DNA of 28,362 nt from Acanthaster planci (GCF_001949145.1 NW_019091362.1:6147904-6176265), one strand, 5' to 3'; shown: positions 1 to 12,647, counted from the first letter of the stretch. Notes: generated from the letters alone by a model not told the origin. Made by a program: numbers and translations.

Positions 1-3000
1 ACCATCAAAAAACAATTTTCATTTCTAAACTTTGAGTTCTCTGGGCTACGTCATGTGACCCTACTGGTTTACCCTGGAGTCAACCGAATTATTGTCCATG
101 TTCAAGTACAGTGTGCGGGCACAGAGATACGGCGGTGCTTGTTGGTTTAAGGCATTTTATTTGAGTGTTCAGGCATACTATTTGGAGTCAAAATAAAAAC
201 ATCGACAATGACTGCTTCATGCGCTGGACCTTGCAATAGTTGGGCGATTGACTTGTCAAACAGCAGTTGAGGATGATCCTTTGTTGTCGGGTAATTTGAC
301 ATATTTTTGTCCTCTGCAAATCATATTAGTAAACGTGTAAACTGCGAAAGAATTCCCGCGTGCTTGATTCCCAAATATATCTTAAAATATGATTCAATGC
401 GCTAGGCGTTCTCTCTTTTACTTAAATGAGTTCACATGCTACCAGACGTAAATTTGATATTACACTTAGGCCTACAGAATAACATTATGTGACACTGCAC
501 TAGCTGTAACCATACGCCTAGCTATACACGGAATTTATAATGTCTTGTCATTCCAGAGCAGCAGACCTGTCAAGCTTTAGTCAGGACTGAATGGTATTTT
601 CAAGGAATTGTGCCGCACTGTCGAGTGATGACAGCCTGCCCTAGCCCGTTGGATTATCATCAGCGTCAACCCTAATCCAGAATTTATTGTTGCTGCGACC
701 AACCCGGAATAACCCCGCTGTGATCGGCGCTGATCCCTGGATCTGTCCCCCTCCACAACTAAACATGATCCCCGCTTATTGATGCCCCCCATTATGAATG
801 GGTGTTTTCTTGGCATAAGGACCCAATGAATGGAGTTGGTGGTGGATGTTAGGGGGGGGAACTAAGTCCTGCACGATGAAGGCATCATTAGGGAAGAAGG
901 TCGGGCTTTACTTCCCAGTGGTAAGTTGGACAAATTGGGCTGCCTCGTGGGGCTAATTAAGGACTGTGACGTTTTATTTGTTGGGTGCGTGAAGGGGCCC
1001 CGTGACATGGGCTAATTGGCATCACAGGGCGGATGACAGGGGCGACGAAAGGACCAAGATGGAGTCGGGGAGACACAAGACAGGCGGGCTGGTATTGATT
1101 GGAAAGACGAATAATGATCACATGCGACTACTGGATGACCCAAAGATGTTGTGGGAAGGGAAAGGAAGGGTTGAAAAACAGCAATATCCCTTGAACATAT
1201 GTTATCCTCCTCCTCATCATCATCGATGATCAGCAGTTTATAGACAGTCACCTCTGACTCTAGACACCTGGCATTGGCAAATGAAACAGAAGCATCAGAA
1301 ACCACAGTAGCATTGGGAGTTATGGAACACGTAGCAAATTCATTAATAAAAGTGGTGTCTCAGTTCTGTTCTCCGCGCAGTTTAACCTTTCACCTCACAC
1401 TGGGAAATTTGAGACGCACACGATGCTCAACAAAAACACTTGAAATTTGCGGGCACTCGAAGTGAACCCTTAACTGCCAAAGAAAGGGGGGAAGGGGAAC
1501 ACTGCTCGCGCTTTCTCGGCACGTTATGTTGATCCCGATAAGAATGTTGTTAGTTCTTCGTCTGAAATGTTTGCCAAGAGGTCCTTGAGGTCTCGCAGAT
1601 TCCTAGCCTGGAAATATTTTTGTCCGATCGAGGGACAGAAGTGAAGCCTCTTTTTCTCAGAAAAAAAATCACTCAGTCACGAGTTCAGAGGGTTGCCATG
1701 GTTTTCGAATTCTGTCGTTTTCATTTCTTCTGAGCCATGTGCCGTCCAAATTACACGACCAGCCTCTCCTAATCGAAAGTCATCAATCACAATAGCAACC
1801 TTTACATCCTCTAAGTTGCAGTAACGACTTTACTTGTAATTTCACAACAGGTGCCAATGTACTTACAATCACCCTTTCCAAACCAGATTGCCGACATTGG
1901 TCTGACCGAATTATCATCAAGTTGAGATCCCAAAATAAGTCTGGCATGAAGCGACTGCAGGCGAGTCTAATCACAGCTGTCAATCACTACGCTATTTCCT
2001 GCCCTCCCGTACGGCAACAATTTGTTTTTACAATAATCTCACAGCCACGTCCCGCGGAGTCATAACAAAAATTTGTAACAATTTCAGGGTCTTTTCCCTT
2101 CAAGGTCGCAGACTGTGGAAACCACCTTTTGTAGTTCGTGGGTGTAATACAGACCACCTGATACAACAAGAAAATGCTGAAATAACTATATAGCATGAAT
2201 TTCCAACTGGCGGAAAGTCAAGAACGTTCGGCTTAGTGAATATGCAACTCGAGAGGTATATAAATGTACAACGTATGTAAAGGCAGTTTTCCATGTTGTC
2301 GAAGTAGGTCTCCATTCATGAAAAAATCCAGGTCTCTCGTAACCTTCCTCTTCCTTTACGTTGAGACAGAGTATGTTGGTATTACGCAAGTCATTCAGTC
2401 CAACTTTGATTTTCTTTCACACATACAAAAAAATTACATCTCAGCAGGATCATTGCAAAAATAAAAGAAAAGCAGGGGTGTGTTATAAACGGTTGTAGAA
2501 TAAGAATCTCAGTTTCCTGAGCTGAGAGTTGGTTTGAAACATCCCCCAAATTACTGGATTTGATTGGCTATAATTGTGATAAATTTATAGTGCGTCGCTT
2601 CATGTTAAATAGTATAATAAAACTACATAATGTGAAAGCAATGTTTAATAAATTGCTGTTTGTGATTACTTCGTATTAAGTTCTAATAGTGATCAGAAAC
2701 TTGACTTCGGCAGCAACAAAAACCTCAAGCTGTCACTCAATCTGTGTATAACAGCTTGGTTTGGGAGGGAATTCCAGGCTAATGAGCATTAATTGTACCA
2801 GTGACAATTAAGGTAATAATCGGGCATTTATTGCCAAGGCGTGGCACCCGGACTGTCAGGTGCCTTGCGGTCTGTGACTGACAACTCACACTGTCCTCTT
2901 CACAGTGTCAGGGTATCAACGACCTGTTTGAGGGGATTAACCCACTCCTCCCCCTAATTTTGAAGTTTTGTTGTTAATTGTAAAGATGGTGTTACCCCCC

Positions 3001-3879
3001 CCCCATCTGGAGATACCAAGGTACAGACGAGAAAGTTACCGTATTCCATCTAGATTTTAAAAAAAAGAAAAAGAAAGAAAACGCTACATGAACCGAAATA
3101 TTATCCCAGTCTGACAGCACCGTTTTTCACAAGTGTCTTCTACCCTCCCTTTCAACAGCAAGTGTGTATATACATGTTCCTTGGTATCGTGGCGGTTGTA
3201 TACAGAACGCGAGATATATGGAATCCAATGAATCGTGAGATAATGCTGAAATGTAGGCCTGTGTCATTCTCCCACGCACATGACGAGTGAGACCTTGCAT
3301 ATCAGCAGCATCTCACAGACATTGCCATGGTACACCTCGGCCAGTTAACCACTCATCCTCTTCCTTCCACGGCGTCATCCTATGGGCCAAAACACTTCAA
3401 GTCTCTGGCAAAATCCTAGATTACTTATTATTAAAACAGCGACCTTACACGCTCTGTCTGCAGCGATTCGCGATAGCTTCAAAATTTGATGTCACGTGAC
3501 ATTAAAACATTTTTGACATATGATCAGAGTCCCCTGACTTTCAAGACGCCACGTCCATTCAAGCCACAGTCGTGATACAGAAATTTCATTGGGCCGATTA
3601 TAGCACACACAAAGAATAGCAAATTACACTGACAGTAATGGGGAAAGTGTATGCGAGTTTTGCCTTTCGTCGACAAAATTTCAGCACCGTATGCTTCATG
3701 CCTTTGTGACGAGCTTTTTAGAGAGTGGGGCTTTAAATTGAACCTGAGACTTCGAGGTGGGCGAAGACCATTTCTCCATAATTTATGGCAGAAAAACAGA
3801 GAACACACTCACAGAACACACCACACTGTCACGATGGGTGGTTGCCGTGAACAAACTAGGTGTAATAGTCTTTGCTCCC
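1..3879. other. Gene-poor intergenic DNA
   Basis: I see no supported gene here. Open frames are all under about 100 codons, overlap on both strands and match nothing I recognise. Contents worth naming are one TAGGCCTA octamer (467-474), a short CTC/ATC run near 1206-1227 that gives an acidic run in a spurious minus frame, a C-run near 2995-3004, an A/AG-rich stretch near 3058-3081, and an ATTA-rich patch at 2779-2834 listed separately. Confidence 0.6.
2779..2834. promoter_or_regulatory. ATTA-rich cluster, candidate homeodomain-binding region
   Basis: Within about 55 bases there are several homeodomain-like cores on both strands: TAATGAG, CATTAATTG, CAATTAAGG, GTAATAATC and ATTTATTG. A GTCAGGTGCC E-box-like sequence follows close downstream. 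Such density in gene-poor DNA resembles an enhancer. AT-rich sequence produces ATTA by chance, so this is only a candidate. Confidence 0.2.
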
Positions 3880-3980
3880 GGAATCAGATTGAAAGCTAAA
3901 TCGGACAAGGCCTTATCATTTTGCAGACCTATAACTTTGTCGCTTCGTTTTTAATCAACATTGTCATTTTTCAGAAAGAT
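3880..3980 (+). repeat. Direct duplication, copy 1
   Basis: This 101-base segment matches 4378-4485 closely, sharing GGAATCAGATTGAA, AAGGCCTTAT, TTTTGCAGACCTATA, TCGCTT and CAACATTGTCA in the same order and spacing. Similarity stops abruptly at both ends, so a defined unit was duplicated or two copies of one repeat landed nearby. This copy has plain TA at the position where the other copy has TAGGCCTA. Confidence 0.8.
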
Positions 3981-4377
3981 ACCACGAGAGCTTTATGTTC
4001 GTGTCTGCGATAAATGATCTGAAGTGAGGAGAATCACAGAATCCTCAAAGCACTTAGGTAAAACATTTTGTGTCAAGACAAAGCTCACATGACCAAACAC
4101 AGCGGGATGTGTTCAACTCTATACTACGGATTCTACTGGGTCAAGAAGCCCTTCAAGGCTTCATCAGTGTTATTAATTAATTGCTTCTTTGAAACTTCAG
4201 TCTCTTATATCACTTCAGAAAGGAGTCGCGAATCCAAGCAAGGTCCAAGGTGCGTGTGTTGTGATCGTAACATTTCTTGACAAATTCTACTGCTCGTTGT
4301 TTTGAAAGAACTTTTTGACGAAAAGTCGTTGTAGCTCTACAAAAAATCATTGTCAAAAGAGATCCAAACATTTACAA

Positions 4378-4485
4378 GGAATCAGATTGAAGCTACATCT
4401 GATAAGGCCTTATGTATTTTGCAGACCTATAGGCCTAACTTCGTCGCTTAGTTTGTATTCAACATTGTCACTTTTCCAAAAAGAT
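4378..4485 (+). repeat. Direct duplication, copy 2, with a TAGGCCTA insertion
   Basis: This is the second copy of the unit at 3880-3980. It has scattered substitutions and a 6-base gain that turns the internal TA into TAGGCCTA at 4430-4437. The substitutions show the duplication is old. Confidence 0.8.
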
Positions 4486-7400
4486 GACATGAACATCCTC
4501 AAGTAAGCCGACAGAGTCCCCAGAATTTCCAGATCTAACAGCTCAGGTCTTTATTAAATTCCTTCTTCACCCCATGCTGGGCCGTCTGCCAGTTAGCATT
4601 AGCCCCACGCCGTGCCGCTCAACTTCATATTGTCAGCTTATGCGTTCGGTTTCCTTGAGATGTCGTAATTACGCGGGAAAATGAGGCCGATAGAGATTTA
4701 CATTGGTGGCTGTTTAGAAGAGCGATTTGGGCTTGTGATTGGAAGAGGGAAGTATTTTATAGGAACCAGTCGTTTTGTGGGAGGAAACATCGGGTTCCTT
4801 GCGCTATGGTGAGTCGCATGATATCTTGCGACAAACGTACAACTTACGGTTAGTCTAGTAACCGTCTAGTAATCATGCTGCAGCCAACGTCCAATGTACC
4901 CTTCTTTCGTCATGTGTTCATATCCTACCATCTCCGGTGCGACGAGAGAGGACACAGAAAGCGACATATGTCATCAACATAATTCAGATGTTACGTACTG
5001 CAGATACTGCACAGATTGCTAAAACAATTTGAATTATTTCAGTATGCTTCAGTTCAGCCCTTGTCTCGTTCCATTCCAAGAAGGTTGTCTCTGAATTTAG
5101 GTTAGGATGTGTCTCGTTCATGTTAATGGAATTTAGATTAGATCACCTAAGATGTCCTTCATATACTTTTTTTGCTTAGGCCTATACCCATATCAACAAA
5201 TACAGAAAACTTTAACTTGGAATCCTTCCCCAAGAAGCATCACATGTAGCTGCAAGATTATTTTAAATCAAATTATTTGATGCGAAAAAGGGTTAATGTA
5301 ACATGGGCATCACTGAAAATAACGTCTGGGTTTTTTTGGTTGTGTTCACTAAAATTTCGCGGCGATAGTTTCCCAGTCGTGGATATGGTATTGAACGGAG
5401 AATAACCCAGCTGACAGCTGACAGTTTGCTAAGGAACAGCTTCCGCCAACCCCCAACACAACTGGTATTTCAGAAAGGCATCGGGATGTTGGTCACAGAC
5501 TGTAAACCTCGTTGACATCGGTCGATGGATAGAGCAGGATCTCACAGCATGTGAGTGTGATACAAAATTTCAAATAAGGAGCAGCTGCTCTTCCTCCAGC
5601 ATTTCACATTGAGTTAAAGGCCCGCTTCCCATTATCTCTTTGCGAACACTGAAATGACAGGGTATTTCACATTGGAAGACTTCTTATTAAAGGATATAAT
5701 ATAGTGCAGAGCTTGGTATCCAAAGCCTAAATTAAGCAAGTAAACAGAAAGTGTAGATAATTGTAAAAGATCAGTTTGCACATTTGGAAAATATCACAGG
5801 TTTTTCGTATAAGCCAATAAGCACATATTCAGTAATACGCTAGTTGCACTTACAACTGGGTTTCTATAGGCTATGAGGTGTATTTTTTCGATGAATACAT
5901 TTCCATCTATCCCGTTTACCAAAATAGGCCTAGATCAATTCTGATGGCGATTTCCGAGTGTTGTGTTTGTTTTTTTGGGGGGCCGCGTTCCACAGTAGCA
6001 CCAGAATTTGATCTAATCTTGTTGATACCGTGTTTGCTTGTATTTACACAGGGGCTAATATTTTACAAAGCTGACAAGATGTCCGATAAGCCAGACAACG
6101 GTATCAGCGTTACGTTTGGTTGTACTGCGTGTGTAATTGCCGCGCTTGCTGAACGCGGCTGATATGCGCAAGAGGTGGTAGTATGTGCGCAGCAGATTTT
6201 TTCGTGTGCTTCAGTACGGGTCGGTGCCACATCGTCTCTGCTTCTCATTTGCCACATGCCACCTGCGACGATCAGGAATGCGTTTTTATTAGCTCCAGGC
6301 CGGAAATTGGCCGACATGACTTTTGTTAGAGAAAAAATGATGACAGGCTGCATTTTTAGAAGAAATAAGGCCGCCGATATGATTCGCACTGGTGCGGGGT
6401 ACAAGAACGCAGCGTATAACCCAGTATTGTTTTGTTTATGACTCGTCACCGTGTCGGCCGCCGCATGAGCATCGGCAAAAATTCTAGAAACGACCGAGAG
6501 GGCCCGCGGTTATCAAAGTGAAGTTTGCCCCTTTCACATTGAAAAGAAACCTTTATCTTCCACAAACACTTGGGCCATGATTAATTTCTTTTTAATTGGG
6601 TCGGAAGTTGGCCTCGATGGTACTCCGGAGATGCAAGGATAGAGAGGTTGATGCGCACTTTGTTTTGCAGTCGCGTCTTTTCAAGTGGGAAATGGCGGCA
6701 GCGTTTTGTCTAGCCGCAAGCTTGTTCGGTACTGACTGCGCCCAAAAGAGAACGCAGGAAAAGGAAGAAATATTTCATACAAGGAAATAGCAGAGCCCAA
6801 AACAGTTTTCTTCAGCACAGTTAAAACAACTCTGTATTGAATTCAGATAAATATTTGAAATTGGACAGCTTCTATCCATTGTAGAATAGTGTTGAAATCA
6901 ACCACTTAAGACCATCAAAAAACCCCAAAAGACCGCCACCATAAATATCCGAAATCAAGTCGAAAGCTATTCTTATGAACAGAAGAGTGAACAATTCCTG
7001 TATGATGTAATCTGTTTCTCAAAATTTATAATCTCCAAACGAGGAACAGAAATATGCCACAGTATCCTCTTTCCCCTCAGAAAAGGTTTTCGTTAAATGC
7101 GAGGCTCGAGAGAAGAACTACCAAAATTGAACATCGAACACATCTATAATATCCAACTACATGTGAAATTTTGCATGTCCGTAATTTCTATAACTAAAAC
7201 ACCAAGTAATGAATGCGAATATCGTTCCCTGTGTCTCCGTGTATTTCAAAATGCATAAACAGAACGCTGAATCCAGTAGGCTATGTGATTTACCAAAAGC
7301 TTGCATGGTCTTCTATCATCACATACAACATTATTGTTACCCTTCCGAATGTCCTATACAAACTTCTCTCCCTGGTCATTAGACCCTATTGTGCCCCTCT

Positions 7401-10400
7401 CTTGGACCAGCCCTTGTCAAGCTGAGTATACCATAAAGCCTTTGGTTGCTGGACAATAGTCACACTGCATATCCCATCACTCCCCCAATTACGTTGCGAT
7501 AGTGAATCGTCTATTGGCTCATTAAGGTCGAGTTCTCCGCCCCAAATTAACTACCCTTTTGTTTCCTATTGTAATTCAATCTTTATGCAACTTCTACGGG
7601 TCTCCATTAGAAGAAGGGTTTGGGATCTTCTAGAAAAGGCACCGTTTATTTATGCCTCCAAAGGCTAAAAAATCTTGATTGAACGAACCATCTCACGATA
7701 CTTCTTTCTTCTTCGAGCTTATTAGGGTTTAAGTCTGAATGCCTGGGTCGATGGGGCACCATTATAGTTTACGCCAATCAACGGGACCTTGTTAAGCGTG
7801 TGGTATATCGAGAAAACAGATTTCTCTTTTCATTTTACCTCATAATGTTACAGGAAATGACCAAGGGTGAGATTTCTATCGTTCTCTAAAATATTTGGGC
7901 CTCAATTTAAAAGAAGACCTGGAAGCTAAAAACACTGAATGCAGGATTGCTGAAAGCATCAGGTCATCAATTTACAATACTGTGATCCTGTCCCCAGTTG
8001 TAACACTAATGCCAAGCCCCTGTTCCAGATTTTAAAACTCCTACACACTAAACCTCTTTTGTATAGACCAGTAAAAAAATGTACATCCGTGGACGTCACA
8101 GATTTTTCTGGAAAGAATGCATGTAGTGGTTTATTCACTGTGTTCTGAACGACACGAGATGGCACTTTCGTTAATAGTCAATACCAAAGTGCCCCCTGAG
8201 ACAACAGGAAACCTGACTTCAAAAAACAAGGAACGAAACATCCTGAAAAGTATGAGAATCCCATCGGCGGCTGTGCACTATGACAAATGTTTCTTCCTTC
8301 AAATATGATTGGCAAAGTATGTCAGGTAGGCTTACGCGTACCGTATTTCAGTAGAGACATCGATCCACAGTTTGCAAGACAAAACGTATGTACGCAAGCT
8401 ACCCATAATCAAAAAGAATTAGAAAGAATAAAGATTGGACAACGCCATCAAGTGTTTTGCATTGTCCAGTCCCCAATCGCAATGTGACCATTGGGGTCAC
8501 GAATGGGGGAGTACTCGTACTTCTTTGGTGTTAAACAAGGGTGGATCCATCGGTGCATTTTCGGGGAAGGGGGTCATTTTGGGAAGCTTCAACTTTGTCA
8601 TGTAACCTTAATGACCTCTCTGGGAGATTTGGGGCATTTCATTTGGAAGAAAGTGCAAGGAAACGGTCCTTAATTTAGTGTCTTGTTCTCATTACATACC
8701 TGTTGAAACCCTATATATTGGCAATATTCTCGGAAAGGTTTTCCCTAACTTTTCCTTTGCATTTTTCTTTTACTTTAATTTATAAAATTAGTTTTTGGAG
8801 GCCAATATATTTAAATTTCAATCAATTTTCTTGCCCGAATTTGTTTAAAACAATAGTTTCTCAATAAGGACCTTTCAGCTCTGACACAACGAATTACAGT
8901 TTTGAGCAGAGACTATAATGATACTAGTCTTCGATTAGTGCGTTCGATTTGACACTCCCGTGACTACTCGTATTCACTTGGACCTGGCCCAAACCACCTC
9001 CACCGTGACCCCAACCCCCGCCTGGCCATTTATTTTAGGTTCTCACAATGTGACGACATGGCGGTTAAGTAAGTCGACCGATGCGAAGAAAAGAATAGTA
9101 CAGAAAATTCGCTACACGCAGAGGAACATTAGCACAAGTCAATATTCTGTGGAATTTAAAGGCTAGACTGAATACGTGAGTTCGAATTCGTGTCGCAGAT
9201 TCAATGTTTGCATGTAACCGTTTGGCCCAGTTGAGGGCCTTCGAGTAACCCGAGATTGTCAGCTTTTGCCAGAGATTATGCATGCCTGTCTAAACCTTTG
9301 ACAACACCAAGGATAAGCACAAGGGAAGTAATCGAACACAGCGTTTATAAATTACAGCGATGGCTAAACTCTCACGCACGTGTTCTGAAACTTGAGACGC
9401 ACGTGTATATGGCAAATCACTTTACTGGTCACCTTACTGGTCAAAGAGGCACGCAACGCGCGCGTACCACCTGTCCAAAAACTTTGCGCCACCGCAGCTA
9501 CAGTCTTGGTTCCAAGACCTCGGCGTTCCTCCTTTTAGCCAAAACGGATCCATTCGAAGAACAGAGGACGCTGTATTTATTTTGGGTCTTTTACTGCAAC
9601 GGGGATTTATCATGAAATAGCGCCTTGTAACTGTATGATGATTCGTGATCGCGGAATAAACTTCCGAGAGTGTTTGCCGAACTAAGTAAAGCAGTGACGT
9701 CTGCTGATTCTGGTTGCCGACTTTTATCACGTTTTCTGTTGGTGTTGGACACAAGAGGGCGTCTTAGAACGAACAATCAGCGCGTTCGATTACTTCTTTC
9801 GACCTTACGTTACCTGTGATGTCGTCATAGGTTTAAACCGGCATGTGCCACCTGCTGTCAATAAATGAACAATCTTGGTTACTTAAGTGTCAAGACATAA
9901 TACATCGATTTAATTTGCAAAAGAATCCGAATGGTTAATAGCAGCAGACGTCCAGACAAACACTTTCTTGCCTTTCTTTCACAAAATGACAGTTGACTTG
10001 AGCTGATTTGCCACTACATGACGTACATTCTACTTATGCATGATTATAATTACAACGGTATCAACTTTCCTTTGCAACGTTAAATTAAGCCACTTTTTTG
10101 CATTGCATTGAATTGTGGGTACGTTACAAGTGATTGGCCCGGCAGGTCGGTCGCAGTTTCATACGACCGCATCCGTGCAACGAATGAACACAACCGTCGT
10201 AAACACAACGCAGAACTGTTGGGGCGCTGTTCTTATCCCAGTTGTAACAGCACCGACATGAAACTGGTATTCTTTGGTAGGCCCTATGAAGCAAAATAAA
10301 CTGTAGTGACCCATGATAATCAATGAATTGATAGTTCGTGTAAACAGTGCATTTTTAAGGAGATTTAGGCTGAGTTCCGGCGGCTTGTTCTCGTTCACGA

Positions 10401-10720
10401 ACAGCTCGATTTGTTGTTCGTGGGCCGGCCGCTCGAACGCCGGGAACAAACAACCTGGTAGTTAGTGGCACTGAGCAACATGCAACATGGCGGCGGCCAT
10501 GTACGTTATTCGAGAGTTAATGTCTGGATGGGCTGCACTCTTTTATATCTAAACAGGATTTCTGTTTTATGAAAAATAATGTTTATTTTGAAAAACTCCC
10601 CGTGGTCTCTGGCTTTGGAAGCCATCTCTTAACTTTTTGCTGCTGTTCAAAATTCAAAATCTTACGAGTTTATCCGTGTGTTCCTGTATAACCCTGACGA
10701 GGAGTTGGTGTGTGATCCTG
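4486..10720. other. Gene-poor intergenic DNA
   Basis: I find no supported gene. The stretch contains TAGGCCTA at 5177 and 5925, the variants TAGGCTA at 5867 and 7277, and TAGGCCCTA at 10278. A moderately GC-rich patch at 6100-6720 has overlapping open frames on both strands that I do not recognise. Two CACGTG E-boxes lie 23 bases apart (9377 and 9400), each within an ACGCACGTG nonamer. A CpG-rich patch near 10370-10500 ends in an ATGGCGGCGGCCATG motif. Confidence 0.55.
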
Positions 10721-10722
10721 TT

Positions 10723-10741
10723 TCAAGAACAGTGTTCTTGA
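10723..10741. repeat. Perfect 19-bp palindrome
   Basis: TCAAGAACA-G-TGTTCTTGA reads the same on both strands around a single central base. A further TCAAGAACAGG copy lies about 45 bases downstream, near 10769. The halves contain AGAACA, the steroid-receptor half-site, but the one-base spacer is not the three-base spacing those receptors need. Confidence 0.5.
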
Positions 10742-11119
10742 GTCAAGCAAGAGAACAAGAAATCCGTGTCAAGAACAGGCCGCCCGAACTTGTTAGTAAC
10801 ATTTTTCTTTAAAAAAGTGAATATGACACCGAATGAGGGCGCTGTTGCTGTGAGTCAGACATTGTTCATGAGTACATGTATAGGGTGCCCAAATAAAAAG
10901 TATACCCAGATAAAAATTACTGTAATAGCAAAACTGCTTTATATATGGGAAAGAAAAATATATCACTAGAAAGGGCAGAATGCCCTCTTTGCAATGGTGA
11001 ATAGCTTGTGATGTTATTGACACAGATGAGTGAACAAACTAGACTAGTGTTAAAGGTACTGAAATCGGCACTGTGACAAGTTTGCTTATGAACTGTGAGA
11101 AGTTGTGTATTGATAATTT

Positions 11120-11400
11120 TCAACCCGTGCCTACCCTGTGTCAACCCTGAGACTGACTTCAGCCCGGATTGAACTCAACCCTACTCCGCACCAGTGTTAA
11201 AATTTTCAACCTGGGTTGAAAATTGTTTGTGCTCATATCCGGTTTGAACTCCCCCCCCCCGATGTAAGCTTGTTTGCATGGAACAAATGTGAAAACAAAA
11301 AACCGGGTTGAACGCAGGGTTGAAAAATAAAATGTTCAACCTAAGACTGCCAAGGGTTCGCCCAGGGTTGAGTTCAATCCAGGTTGAGAGATTGTAGTGT
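11120..11400. mobile_element. Inverted-repeat element rich in TCAACC/GGTTGA motifs
   Basis: The left half carries mostly TCAACC and the right half mostly GGTTGA, about nine copies in all, so the whole is an imperfect inverted repeat. A 17-base arm at 11166-11182 is matched in reverse complement by 11365-11381. Inside is a near-perfect palindrome at 11201-11224 with 11-base arms and a 2-base centre, and a C-run near 11251. There is no coding capacity. This resembles a foldback or MITE-type element, but I cannot define its ends or a target duplication. Confidence 0.45.
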
Positions 11401-11979
11401 AAAAGGCGCTTAAGTCCCAGCCGTGCCTGGCCTTTTATTCGTTCACGAGCATAAGGGAGTGGGAGGGGCGAATGTCTGTCACAAAATCTTGATTATGAAA
11501 TACGTCACGTAAATTTTACCGCCCTCTATAGTTGCTCAGCATAAACCCGCGAACGGATCCATCGTCTGGAAGTAAAGTCTGACTGTAACTCCTAAGGGCG
11601 GCGACGGCGGCGGCTTCAGTTTCACATCGCTCCTTATCACAGGCTCTCTCAACAATCCTTGTTGACCAGATGAAGGCTGCTTGACATCAGAACTGGACGA
11701 ATTAATCAACTTACGGATAATTTAGTTTATTCAGAACCCTGTTTGGTAACTCTTAGTGCTGGTGATAATGACAATGTTTCCGACACAATTTGCAAAACAA
11801 TTTTCACAATATACGTCAAAGTTGTAATTTGGCTAGTGTGATGCACTGGACTTATGTATTTCATTTGCTTTTACCGAACTACGATCAGGGTTTCTCTTTA
11901 ATTAAAGAATCCAGACATGCGGCATTCAAATTTTCAGCCGGCTCCCGTGTGTTCTATTTACTTGGAAAATTTTGCCTCT

Positions 11980-12647
11980 TTATCGAACACTAACGCTGAT
12001 TTTAAATCTGCCTTTTAAAATATCTTCTACTTCAATAAACTCGACAGTCTCCGAAGTATCTGGAGTTACACCTACAACGATTTGAATTTCTGTCTTACTT
12101 CCATGTTTAGCTTTCAATGGTACAAACGAATCTTCAGGACAATCTTCGTGTAGCAAATCTCCTACTGGCGATTGTTGATTTCGATCAGTAGGGAAAATGC
12201 CGTTAGTTGGGCAAATACATTTGGCATAGACAAACTTCATACAGTATACTTGTCTTTATGAAGAAACCAATTAGTTATTCTCCACGTTCTTCAATCGAAA
12301 TTGGACCAGTTTTCCCAACGAAGAGACACTGTTATCTTTACCAATCACCAATAATTCTGATAGTTTACCCGAATTTTCAGGTTTGCTTGATTTAATTCAG
12401 CGTAACTTATTCACACTCCTCGAAATACTTGTAACTTAAAAACTAACTCATGTACATAGTCTGTCAATATTTTTTGCTGATAATTGCAACTGGGTGGAAG
12501 TGTTGCATCCACGCAGTGGTAGTCATGTTTCTCTACAAGAGAAGCAAATAAAATGGACTGAAACCAACTGAATTGTCCACTGATGGGATCGAGCGATACC
12601 CTTGCCATAATCTGATTGTTGTCCTGAAAGGGATGAACAAGCTTCAC
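11980..12647 (-). pseudogene. Coding-like remnant of unknown protein
   Basis: I do not recognise this. Three minus-strand stretches read like protein. The first, about 12630-12440, follows a good splice acceptor (TCCTTTCAG) and includes FSWFQSILFASLVEKHDYHC. The second, about 12384-12278, includes SGKLSELLVIGKDNSV and is closed by an in-frame TAA. The third, 12240-11983, starts MKFVYAKCICPTNG, includes IQIVVGVTPDTSETVEFIEV and ends in a stop. The second and third share a reading frame but are separated by stops, and the gaps look too short for normal introns. It could be a decayed gene or transposon protein, or chance open frames in AT-rich DNA. Confidence 0.3.

Noticed and set aside
6079-6102. 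ATG followed by codons for SDKPDN, like the start of a beta-thymosin, with a GT just after
   Set aside because: Only six residues match, the following sequence does not continue the family, and no downstream exon was seen.
6063-6449. A 128-codon minus-strand frame, the longest on that strand in the first 13 kb
   Set aside because: It overlaps a plus frame of similar quality, shows no domain or splice support, and lies in a locally GC-richer patch that lowers stop frequency.
10723-10741. Glucocorticoid-type response element
   Set aside because: The half-sites are separated by one base, not three, so a classical steroid-receptor dimer would not fit.
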